A stretch of DNA of 64,000 nt from Embiotoca jacksoni (taxonomy: Eukaryota; Chordata; Actinopteri; Embiotocidae), in NCBI GenBank assembly GCA_022577435.1, contig JAKOON010000007.1, forward strand, positions 9,494,926 to 9,558,925. Direction: 5' to 3'. Below, piece by piece: positions 15,115 through 26,900 of the stretch. Under the pieces are notes generated by a model. That model saw nothing but the letters and a program-made list of their open reading frames with translations. It did no database searches and was not told where the DNA came from. The position numbers and the translations under genes were made by a program. Within the stretch, counting starts at the first letter, position 1; each line of letters opens with the position of its first letter.

Positions 15115-18100
15115 TTTTTTTTCATTGAGCTTCCATCAATTCTTCTTGTCACAGTTGTCTGTGGGCTCTTTTGGCTATTTCATCTGCTTCATGCAAACCC
15201 TGACTCGATGGTGTTGAGATCAGCGGTCTGTGGGGGCTATAGCATCTGCTGCAGGACTCATTGTTGTTTTCATCTCTGAAGATAGTTCTTAGAGATTCTG
15301 GCTGAGTGCTTGGTGTTGTTGTCATACTGCTGAATACATTTGGGACCGATCCCCTGATGGCATTACATGATAGATAAGAATCTAAACATCAATACCTAAA
15401 ATTATAGTCACTGACTACACAAGATACAAAGCTTGCAATAATACAAAACTTGTGATCGGTTGATCACGTAATTAACAGCAGATATTATTGACACATCAAT
15501 GGAAGTAGTGAAATAAATTTGACATTAAATGCTGTGCTGGAGAAGTGGAATTATGATGGACACTGTAAGTTTAGAAGAAAAACAGAGAAATCACAAGGAA
15601 AGGTGATGACTTGTAGAGGGTAAGTAAAGAAAAAAAAACATGATGAAAAAGAACAGACAAAAGACAGAAAGAAGACTGTATTGTACAAAAATGACCAGGG
15701 AACAATAGAAATAAAAATGTAAAAAAAAGTCAGAGATAAACAAGTGGAAACACACCAGGGGGCATATTCATAAAGATTCCTAGTGCTAAGAGTTACTCCA
15801 AGTGACGGAAATCTAAGATTTCTGTGATGTTTTCGAAGAATTTCTAGAGATAAGATATATATAAGAAAAGATAAAAGTTATTCACAAAATATCTTGGCCC
15901 TTGAGAGCTCCAAAGGTGAAACTGTTACTAGCAGGGAGGAGGATTTTTAGTTGCATTTTGTCATTGAGCAGCAATGACAATGAAAGTCCCTCCATCTGAA
16001 ATGAGGGCAGATTTTTACTGATAGTAAAGCTTATTGTGACTTATCCAAGATATAAAATTCCACTTCAATGATCTCTTAGCTTAAATGAGAGTCAGAAGAA
16101 ATGCAAGAATCATCCATGATGTTTTAATGGACTTCAGATGTGATCCCCAGAAAGGAGTTTTATTTTTAATTTTTTTTGGCATTTTCATCTGTAGGTATAA
16201 ATACACGCGTTCCTTCACAGGGTCAGAGTGTATGGACAGCCATGGTGCAGTGACCCAAGAAAGTGTTCTTTCAAATAGCATTATCATTTCAAATACCCTC
16301 TTAAAGAATGACCTCGACCAGGGAGCTGCACACCATTGTAGTTGATGTTTTACAAGACTGAAAGCCCAGAGGGCCAGAGTGCAGCTCAAAGCAGTCTCTG
16401 AGAAAGCCACCATTCAGACCGAGGCAGCAGATATTACCATTTCTGATGTTATTCCAGGACAGGCAAGGAACTAAGAAATACCTGCAAAGTTAAAGGCACA
16501 GTTCTGCATCACGAATTGAAGACTATCAGCCACATTGTCTGGAACATTACCAAGGCAACCTGTGCTTCTTCTTTGTTGCTCATTTTTAGGAGTTCTAGAC
16601 GTGATTTGAAAGGAAATGGGCACATAAGTAAAATCAATACATACAATACAGATCTTTCAAAGGAAGCCGGAGATGAGCAAGCTATTACAGTTTATCAGTT
16701 TTGTGAAATTTAAGATGTGAAGCAGCCTCTGACTATAAACTAAAGGAGTTTTTACTCTGCATTAACATGCACAGCACACAGCTATGCAGAGACAATTCAT
16801 TCTTGGGTTTGACACAGATTTTTCATCACTATTCAAATTGGTGAAAATTTAAATTCTTCTGGTGTGAGCAGGCCCTGCAGAAAGATCAGTTAGAGTGGAG
16901 GCCATTGTGACTTTCACTATGGACAGTTATAGTCAAGCAGTGCATTATATCTGAGAAGGCCTGCTACCAGGCTGTTGTAAAAAGTTGAATCTGTTTTTCT
17001 AAGAAAACATCACAATTACACAAGAACTTTTTCGCCCAAACTTACTATAATTTTTTCTCTCCTTATTTTTTTCCAGATAGTTTGTGCTAAACAGATAAAC
17101 AGAGAAAGAAAAACAGTTCATGTCGGACCTACATGATTTTTTTAAAGATTATTTTTTGACATTTTTGTCTTTGTTCACGTAGTGCAGTGTAGGCCAACAG
17201 GAAATGGGGGAAAAGAACAGAAGAATATTCACTGGTGAAAGCATTTGCACCCATGTGGTATGAGCCTATTAGTTTTCTGGTCGCCTTGACCTATATGATT
17301 TTTACAAATGGCATTTGTGCAAACTGCCGCTTGTCATGTATAATAGAAGCTCGAATGCCTTTCTAGCCTGTAAAGTATTTGTTTACATTATTATTGGTTT
17401 TCAATGTGATGAACAACCCAATGTGCAGTAATGCAAGTTAGTCGGTTAATTTATTCTTTTATCTTCCTGCATATTAGCATTGCATCTAGGGTAGGCGTAG
17501 ACCTTGAACCCTGCCAATGTAGTTATTTTTTTTTTAAATTATATCTGGGCCTTGTAATAGTAAAAACAAGAAGCAGTGAATGTATCACACCACAGGTTAC
17601 AATTACAACACCCCGCTTTTTTGCTGTTTCCATTTCTCTCTTCTGAACATGTTGCGCCCAAAAATATCAAGTGTGTTTCTTTGTTAGATCAATATAAAAA
17701 AAGAAGCATGTGGCTTTGGGGTTATGTCACCAGGGAATAGAGTTCACAGGTTTAATTGTACATCTAGCCCAGAAGGCCGATGGATTAATTCTCAAGCTCA
17801 CACACACAACAATACTGCTATGAAACACAACCCTCTGTATGAAAGGACCAAAGATGATGAGTTTCTGCTTTGATGGATTAAACCGATTTAGCAGGGTTCC
17901 TTCTCAAATACAGTGCTGGCATCATCTAAACTACCATCCTCCACTTTTCTTAAAGGGACTCACACCAGGAGACCTCCTTAGTTCATGTTCAGTTCTGACA
18001 AAGGAACCATTTTTTTTTTTTTTTAGATATTAATCCACGCTATGTTAAATAGATTCGATTAATTGCATGGTACTGAGATACTACTTTGGTTTGTCATCCT

Positions 18101-21100
18101 ATGTTTCCCACTGTTTTACTTAAATCTCCTCCTCCCCCTGTTAGATTTACTCTCCCTGTCCAGGCCCCTCCTCTATCCCTTCCTCCTCCCTCCATTTCTG
18201 AGTCATTGAGGACATCCAGTGACTCATGCATTTCTCCCTGTCTGTCTCTGATCCCCCTTCGTCTCTTCATGTTTGTGTGATAGAGTGAGCATTGTGATGA
18301 GGGTCCACTCAGCAGGCGTGTAGGCTTGGCTCAGTTAATAATGGAGCTAACGAGCATCAGCGCAAATGAGCTTTTAATGGGCTCTGTGTACAAAGAGAGG
18401 GATCGGTGGAGGAGGTGGGTGGCAAAAAGATGGAGGAAGAAGAAGACAGGAAAGGGAGAGGTCAAGGTTGTCAAGAGGAAGAAATAAGATGGATGAGCTG
18501 ATGTTGGGACACACCGCGATCATAATTTTCCTATATTATACATACTTGTAACTACTTGGTAAACACTTTACATACACATAGAAGATGTGAATTATAATAT
18601 GATAGCTTCTTAAAGGACAATTGCAGTGTTCTCTAGCTGTGATCAGTCCAGTAAATATTGTGTGCTTTCAGCTTACATTATGCACAGCCATTTCATAGTT
18701 AATGCACGTGGTGCTGAAATTTTGTCTTACCTTCCAGAGTATCATCGATCTCAGTTCATTCCAGTATGCTGTCAAAATCAACTCACAGAGACTTGACACT
18801 TGCTCTGCATAGGCAATGCATCATAATGAAACACATGTCTGCACTGGTTTTTGTTGAACTCCCTTATTTTTTGAGTGATACAATTACATTGTGATCTGTA
18901 AATCTTTTCTGGTGGTCCATTCACATGATGAAGTAAAGTCCAACATTCAACCTTCTTCTTTCAGCTACTGCAGTACATTTAGTTCATAAGCTGTGATGTT
19001 AAGAGGCTCAGCAGAGGAATACAAACACTTCAGACATTAGTGTCTGATGTATAACTGGGGCATTTTATTTTGAAAGCGTAGAGAATTCTGAAAAATATTA
19101 CAAAAGCTAAATATGGCTGCCTGTTGTGGGAAGTGACTGCCACTAAGGGAAGGCGTTAGGCATATAATAGTTACCTGCCTTAGCAAGGTTACATATATTG
19201 TCAAGGACATTCCACTGATCAGGCTTGTCTCCCTCTTAGGCTCCTGTGGTTTCTCTGTACCAGGGTGGGGTAAAAGATCCTCATGAGGTCGCATTGACCT
19301 CTTGAACTGACAGTCCTACGGCCTCAAGGCCAGCAGCGCATGGCAATGTTTATACTTTAGATTCCAGAAAGTCTGACGCACACCTGGTTGCACAAAACAG
19401 CCAAGTTCCTCTGTACTTCCTTATCACAAAGTATTATAACTATTATGTGAATGTTTGGGAGAGAGGATTAGCAACTGGGCGCTGGCACATTATGATTTAT
19501 CTCTTTGATCAAGTTCTGTCATTGAACATCGCTAAGACGATATCCTTTTATTTCTGTACGCCCCTCTCTACTTTTCCATCATGTGTATGGTCCTTTAATA
19601 ATCAGCAATTTTAATAATCTGTCACAGCATCCTTAAATCAAATGGCCAGTATCACCATTAAAACATCAAATGTCATTGTCAACAAAATTATGCATAGTAT
19701 CTTTTTGATTATGACACAAACTGACATGTACAGAAAAAATTTAACCTCAAACCCTTCCTTAAAATAGCAGATTTCAGGAAATTGCAATGTTTGAATGACC
19801 TTGGAAAACCCACATAGAAGCGCTGTGAACAATTACCATTCATAAAAGATGTACAGAGCAGTCAAGCACAGATGTAAAAAGAACAAATATTTTGTTAATT
19901 TATGCAGTACTTGGTTTAACTATGTATGTTAATACATAATAATGTAATTGTTTTCTGTAGTTGTCTTCACTTTGACACATTTTTATTGATGTAATTACTA
20001 ATGATGTATTGCATGTGTGACCAAAGTACCTCATGAATTAAATAAAGATTAGGATTAATAAGAGATGGGATAGAGGAAACGGAAAGCCTCTGTGATTGAT
20101 GTGTTGACTGTTTATGTGACTGAGCAGCAGACATCCATTGAACTGTAAATAGACACTTGATTGATATCACTCCATTGTGCAGTCTGGATTTAGGTTTGAA
20201 TTTCTTCTTCAGGGTCCAGTGGCATCATTACTCATAGCTGTGTGGGTGCAGCTGTCTCCACAGGTGCTGCAGCGATTGATGTAAAGGCCTGGGTTTAAGT
20301 TTTGAAGGGTTTTTCAGAGAAAAATCCCTTTAAAGTAAATGTTGAAGTTGTAGCTTTTGATATTTGTTTTTAAAGTTGTTAAGGCCCAAAAGAGTGAATG
20401 AAAAATCATTCTTGCTTATGCTGTCTTACACTATTCAATTTTCATGCCTCTGTGCTGGCAACAGCCATGGCCAGAGGCATTATGTTTTTGGGTTGTTTGT
20501 TCATCTGTCAATCCACCCCATGGTATTGTATACGATATCTCAAAAATGCATTCGGGGAATGTTTTCAAATTTGGGACAAACACTCACTTGGCCGCAAAGA
20601 TGAACTGATGAGATTTGTAGGTCAAAGGTCACTATCACCTCACATCTGTCCCATTTGCAATTTTTGACTTAAGTCGTTGTCAAACCGTGTCAAGCTGCAC
20701 AGAGCTGATCAGCCTGGATGGAAGTCAGACAGTGGCAAGGCTTTTGGATCCTGGTCAGTTTTTAAAATGAAATGCCCTGTGCAGACTCCCAAACATGCAG
20801 CCTATAACATCACTACATCAATGTCTACCCTCTGGTCTTTCAAGTAGCACAAGATATTTGTTCTCTTCCAGCTATAGGCACTGTATGTGAAATAGCTACA
20901 AACAGTTATTATGACTATGAATGCATTTGAACAAGTAAACCACAACAAATGTTATTAACTTTTTCTGCAGGTTACAACAAAGAAATTACAACAATATAGA
21001 AACACAGATAGTTCAAAAAATATAAACCATTTTTCGATGAGGCCTCCCAACATATGCTGGAATCACAAAAATCAAGGAAAAATGACCAAATCAGAAAGTT

Positions 21101-23699
21101 AACAGAATCAAGCAGACTAATCGCTTTGCTCCTGAAATGCTCATGAGTTATGAAGCCCTGCATTGGGCAGAGTAAAAACACATTGCACACATCGCATGAA
21201 AGACCAGTGTCCTGTGGAATCACCAGGTTATTGACCTTTTTTTTTGTCTAATATTGTGCGTGCTTTTTCAACCTGCCATCTTTGACCATGTGTGCTTTTG
21301 TTCCCACAGAGTGCCGTGATGTGCTGTTACCCATGATGCTGCGGGAGTTGAGCGGGGCACTGGCCAGTATGGCTGACGGGCCTCATGATGAGAGGAGGAA
21401 TAGTTTGGAGCTGCTCAACAACATCCTGGAGGTCCTCAGCAGGGAGAATGTGGTGAGACAACACAGCAACCATTTATAGTAAAATACAGTGCGAACAAGT
21501 CCAGTGTGCACACTGAACATAGTGAGAGTTAATCCTTTAGGCCACACATGGATAGGATTAGGTCTAGTTATTTAAAAAGCAGCATTAACAGCAAGTCTTT
21601 GACCACACTTAAGAACTTCTTCCAAGTAATTGCATTAAGCACAACCAAGTCCCAATCACAGCTTTTGCCTGAAGCCAAGACAAAGGTTTCTCGCGTTCTC
21701 CATTCTCACCTCATTCCCTCTCTCCTTACAACTTTTTCTAATTTTAAGATTTCTGTAAAACCAGTATGCTAAAATCAGTCCAAACCCGTTGTAGTTTTAA
21801 ACAATAGTTATATGGCTGAATTGTGTCGTCTTTTCCACATTGATGCAATCGAATGTCAGTGGGAAACAAAATCAGATGTAAGAGTTCACTTTAGATGCAG
21901 CTTACGTGACTTAACCTGATCCCAGGAGCGAGCAGCAGCAACACCCGAGTTTATGTAGACACGATCAACACACATGAAGAGATGAAAAGGAAGATGAAAA
22001 ATATTTGAACTACCCGAGCTGTATACCGACCCAGTGGAATTTGTCGGCTCCAGAGTAGATAGCCTTAAGCTGTTTTGTTTTCAGTCATCCAGTTGTGCAA
22101 TGAGGCAGGCCTTGACCAATTAGAATCTAATTGATTTTGTTTCACACATGTTACCACATCTTAGTCTGTTGAAACAAAATCCAGTTAGCTCCTGAACTAA
22201 ACACCTTTAACACACACTCACTAAACAAATACTGTACATCACCAGCATCCAGCTGAGGGCTTTTTAATTGCTTCTGCGAATTGCTGACAGCCCGCTGAGT
22301 CTTTGAAGTGAAGGTATGGCTTTTTTTCATCAATTTATTTGAATGCATTAATGAAGCATGAGCCAGGAAAAGACAGAAGTGAGAGAAGAGGGCAAATTAA
22401 TGAATGAAGTGGAGTGGACTGAATTTGATGAGGTGAATTTGCATCGGCTGAGGAATAAAAACAAAAGCATGTGGATGCAGAATGTCAAAAGGACATGACA
22501 GGTACAAATACAAGTATGTACAGACACGCAGCCTCATAGAGGCTTTCTATCGAACTACATGAGGACAAGAATCTGCCGTTGGATGCGTCAGACACCAAAT
22601 TAAAGTATTCAGAAATCGACATGCATAAATACATAAGTAAATAGTACATCAATTATATAGCGTTCCTTTTTTTTTAATTGTCATACGATAAATGAAGAGC
22701 AGAAAAGGCCAGAGAAATGAATACTGATTGAAAAAGCAGGACAGAGGCATTTTACAATAAAACCATAATAGAAGGAGTAGGAGAGAAAACAGGTCCAAGA
22801 AGAAAGAAAAACAACAAGGTAGAGGAGGAAAAGGTTATAGGAGACGGTCTCCCCCCGTCCTCCCCTGTCCTCCCCTCCACCACTTATTTTCTGCACCCCC
22901 TCTCCTTTGTTTTTCACCCCCGTCTTTTCCTCGCTCTGGGTGGTACCTGATTAAATTGTCACACCACAGATGTCTCCAAACCAGAGAGAGAGATTCAGGG
23001 AGAGAAACATAGATAGAAGAGAAGATGATGCGATAGACAGATGCTCCTGCCTGTGGGAGAGTTTGTTTTGAATTTATAAGTAACTTTGTAACTTTTGTGT
23101 GTGTGTAGAGTTGTGAGTGTATGTGTGTGATAAAGTGAGGACACTAACAAAGAAAGACATGGCTCGCCAGAGCTTTTCCTGCTTTTTTGTTTTCTGTTTT
23201 TCGTGTTTATGTTTCTAGTGAAGATGATAAACCAGCCTGGATACAGTTTGGAATAAATGAACAGAGTATAAACTTTAGGCAAGAGAAAAAGCATTGTGTC
23301 TCTCATCTCTCGTCTACCGTCTTAGACAGCCGCCTGAGAAAACGCTATCCAGAAGACCAGAATACCTACAGTGAGCCAGGAAGACTTAGGCTTATTTAGG
23401 ATCAACAGCTGCACCTCAACCTTTCTATACGAGTGATGTGTATAAGGGTGTGTGTAATGTAGTCTGAGATGGAAATGTGGTATGCAAGATCACACACAGA
23501 CGCAGACAAACACACACACACGCACACGCACACATTTTCCCTGTTTTTTAATTTTTTTTTTATCTTGACTGTGTCCTGTGGTTGTGAGTCAGTACATTTA
23601 ATGTGGTTTAATCACATCTACCCGATTCTCATCAGGTCCTCTGAATCTTCTGCCGTCAGGCCAACACACACACAAACACATAAACACACAAACACACAG

Positions 23700-23769
<70 letters not shown>

Positions 23770-23881
23770 CCTACAGCATTCGTGCTAAGGTGTGTTTGGA
23801 TGTAGCAGATGCTTCAGTAGTGAGTTACTACCCCCAGGCAAGTCTGAGTCAGCTTCCATTGACCGGCTTCACTGTAAAGCA

Positions 23882-23969
<88 letters not shown>

Positions 23970-26900
23970 ATGTCAATTTTTGTCCAGTGGACCTGCCATG
24001 GCTGTGTAATTGTCCATATTTTACATATACATGTTTTTGAGAGAGACCGTAGTGCTATTTTTATGTGACATTATTCAGAGCACATTTTTGTTACCCTGCC
24101 AGGGTCATCAAACATAACAAACACAAGATCCTAGGCATCTTTGACATTAAAAGCCACTTTTACAATATGTATTTATTCTTTATGTAATATAAATATATTC
24201 ATGTTAGAATATTAGATATTGATATTTTGATAAAATAGTTTGCATCATCTTGGTTGCAGTAATATAAAGATATATATCTTAACTGTCATCTTTTTCAGAC
24301 TGTTTCAGTGAAGTGATACTCAAATAAGACAGAATGATCAGTAAAGTTGTTTTGTGGCGTGTTAAAAATAATGTCCCCACAATAAAGGCTAAATTATTGT
24401 CATAAAATGATATTGAGTTATTTCATTTAAAACATAAATATTTGAGCGTGTCAATATCTGGAGTGCGTATTAGAAAATGTTGTTATGCTATAAAATTACA
24501 TACACTGTGAATAAAGATCAATATCACATACCCCCAGGTTCAGGAAAACATTTCTTTCTTCATTACTCCAAGACAGTTGGTATTTACATTTGATGTAAAT
24601 GTATTAATGAATGTTTTAATGTTTTAGAACAACCAATATAACAGAAAATATATTACTTCTTGTATTTTAGTTTAAATGGGAAGAAAAAAAAGCCCCTACT
24701 CAAATGAGACTAAATAAGACTGACTATAGTCCACATATTCAACCTAGCTACTGCAATAAATGTGCATGACAGAACAGATGACATAGAATTACAAAATTAT
24801 AACTAAAGTCAGTTTAATATTTCATCTTAAAGTTTGTTTCTTTAAACCTCCACTCTCTCCCACCATGAAACAGTAATCTGACCTGAGACAGGTCTGAGCA
24901 AAAAGATCGCTAGATTGTTAAAATCATCCCAGAGTAGATAGAAGAAGAGAAACATGAAAAGTGGCTTAAAAAAGAATTGGAAATATTGGAATATGAAAGC
25001 AGGTCTGCACAGAAAAGTCCACATTCACGTGTCAAAAGCCTTTTGCAGCTCATATGTCCACACCAAAGATGATAAAATGAGTGTTCTAGTGAGGCTTATT
25101 TTCTGAAAAGGGAAAAGACTTTAAATGTCAGACTCAGAAAACTTTATTCTCTTTCTTGTTTCGTTTGATCCACCATCCATTCAGAACCAGAGTCGAGCTC
25201 TGGACTATGCAACCATGGTTGTCTTCACACAGAATAGAGGTCATGCAAGGGTAAAAACGACTACACAATTAAAAGTCTGATGAGTCTCAAGTTTTCTGGA
25301 GAGGTTCAGAGATGTCCCTGGAAGCAGTACCACAGTTATACCCGAGTGGACCATTCTGTATCTGTTCATGTTTTTATGTGTGTTTACACCTGAGAAAATC
25401 TAACACCTTTCTGTTTATCTTTGTCTGTTTTTCCTCTTTATCTTCCTCTCTCTTTCTCTCTCTACTTCTCTACCACACTCCTGTTCTCTGTTTGTCTCAG
25501 GGGGAAACATTTCAACATATCCAGGACATTGTGGTTTCTCTATTGAGGATCATCAACACTACCGTCATCACGATGGGTCGAGAGCACCCTTTGATCGTAA
25601 GTACATCCAACTTCACAGGTGGGCCATATGTGCTGGACTTAATATACTTTAAATGCGTGAGACAAGCATTTCAAAACCCTCTGTCTTGTGTCTTCATTAT
25701 ATTTTGTCTGCTGATACAATGTTCGTTAAAAGCGGATTTGCAAGAAAGCATCTCATCTACTCCTTTCTGCCATCCCGTTTCTGTCTGAAACACAAAGTAT
25801 GTTGACGACAGCGGACTTTGTTTAAAATACACATCTTTATTGCACATACAAGAGGAAGATCAGGAAGAGAGGGGCATTGTGGGAGCTCACACACTGTTAA
25901 GGGACAGCTGATAAAAATGCGGGGACATTTTGGATATAGATTTGGTTAATTAGTAAATGTGGTGCCATCCAGGATTCTAATTGGGGCCAACTTGTCAATT
26001 AGAAGCAGCTGAAAGTTGGCCGTTGTGACCGTCGTGATTACGCTCTAAACTGCTGTGAACGAAGCATAGTGCAGAAGTGTCTCTGTGTGCTAAATATTGG
26101 TGTGGGTGTGTGTTTGCAAAAGGGATAGACCCAAACAGGATTTTTACAGATTTGAGTCACTACTGAGTTAGTACTGTTTCCCTCTACTAATTTTGTTATT
26201 GTTTTACAAAGACCTTGTATATTGATTGAAATTTCATTTTTTCATCAGATAATGAACCTTGACCTGTGAAGTACACAGATGTTTTCGTACATTGTAACAA
26301 GTCGTGCCGACCTGTAGTAAATGCCTGTGTCTCAATTCATGTACTTGCGTACTTACACTTGCTCTTTGGAGTGCACAAGTGCCTTTACGCCAAAAACTAT
26401 GGCCAGTATGTGTGAAACAGACGGGTCGAAAACACTTTTTCATTTTTAGATACCTTGTAGAATAAACAAATAAAGCCGGCAGATACGTTTGCAGGTGATG
26501 CATTCAAAGGTGATGGTTATTTTCGTAAAATGCAGAACTGCAGTGTGCAAGTTGAGACAACACTATTGTGTCAAAATTCCCTCTCTACACAAGTAAGTGT
26601 ACTAACCCGTAAGAGTACTAATGAAAGTACGTGAATTGAGACACAACCTATGTTTTCAGTGCAGATTTTTGTTGCTCAATTGTTGCTTAATGCACCCATT
26701 ATCAGTGGCACTGTGGCCTGAATGCTACAGAAGTTTATAGATATGCTTTATTTAATGTTGACAAGATGACGTTTGTTGTTGATAATAACAAAGAGATTGG
26801 ATTACTTTTTTTTTTCTGTTTAATTTATGAGGTAACTTACTGTGTGTTCTCATTGTGAAGCTCTTCACATTGTAACAGGTCAACAGAGCATTCTTCTGCA

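Larger units (their letters stand above)
6170..21309. other. dock2 intron C-D, 15.1 kb
   Basis: No exon was recognised. Contents: a purine-rich stretch at 8060-8720, (GTT)n, (CTCCT)n, (TG)n and (TA)n tracts, a Tc1 relic at 15.1 kb, a possible MITE at 15.76 kb and a dispersed repeat at 20.4 kb. Complex AT-rich blocks at about 8870-9040, 9955-10060 and 18280-18400 may be conserved non-coding sequence. Confidence 0.7.
21453..25500. other. dock2 intron D-E
   Basis: It is dominated by a (CA)n / (TG)n pair at 23662-23967. The rest is AT-rich with no gene seen; short open frames are not supported by any motif. Confidence 0.7.

Noticed and set aside
23469..24068. 199-codon open frame with His-Thr and Val-Cys runs
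   Set aside because: It spans a CA and a TG microsatellite; simple repeats lack stops in these frames.
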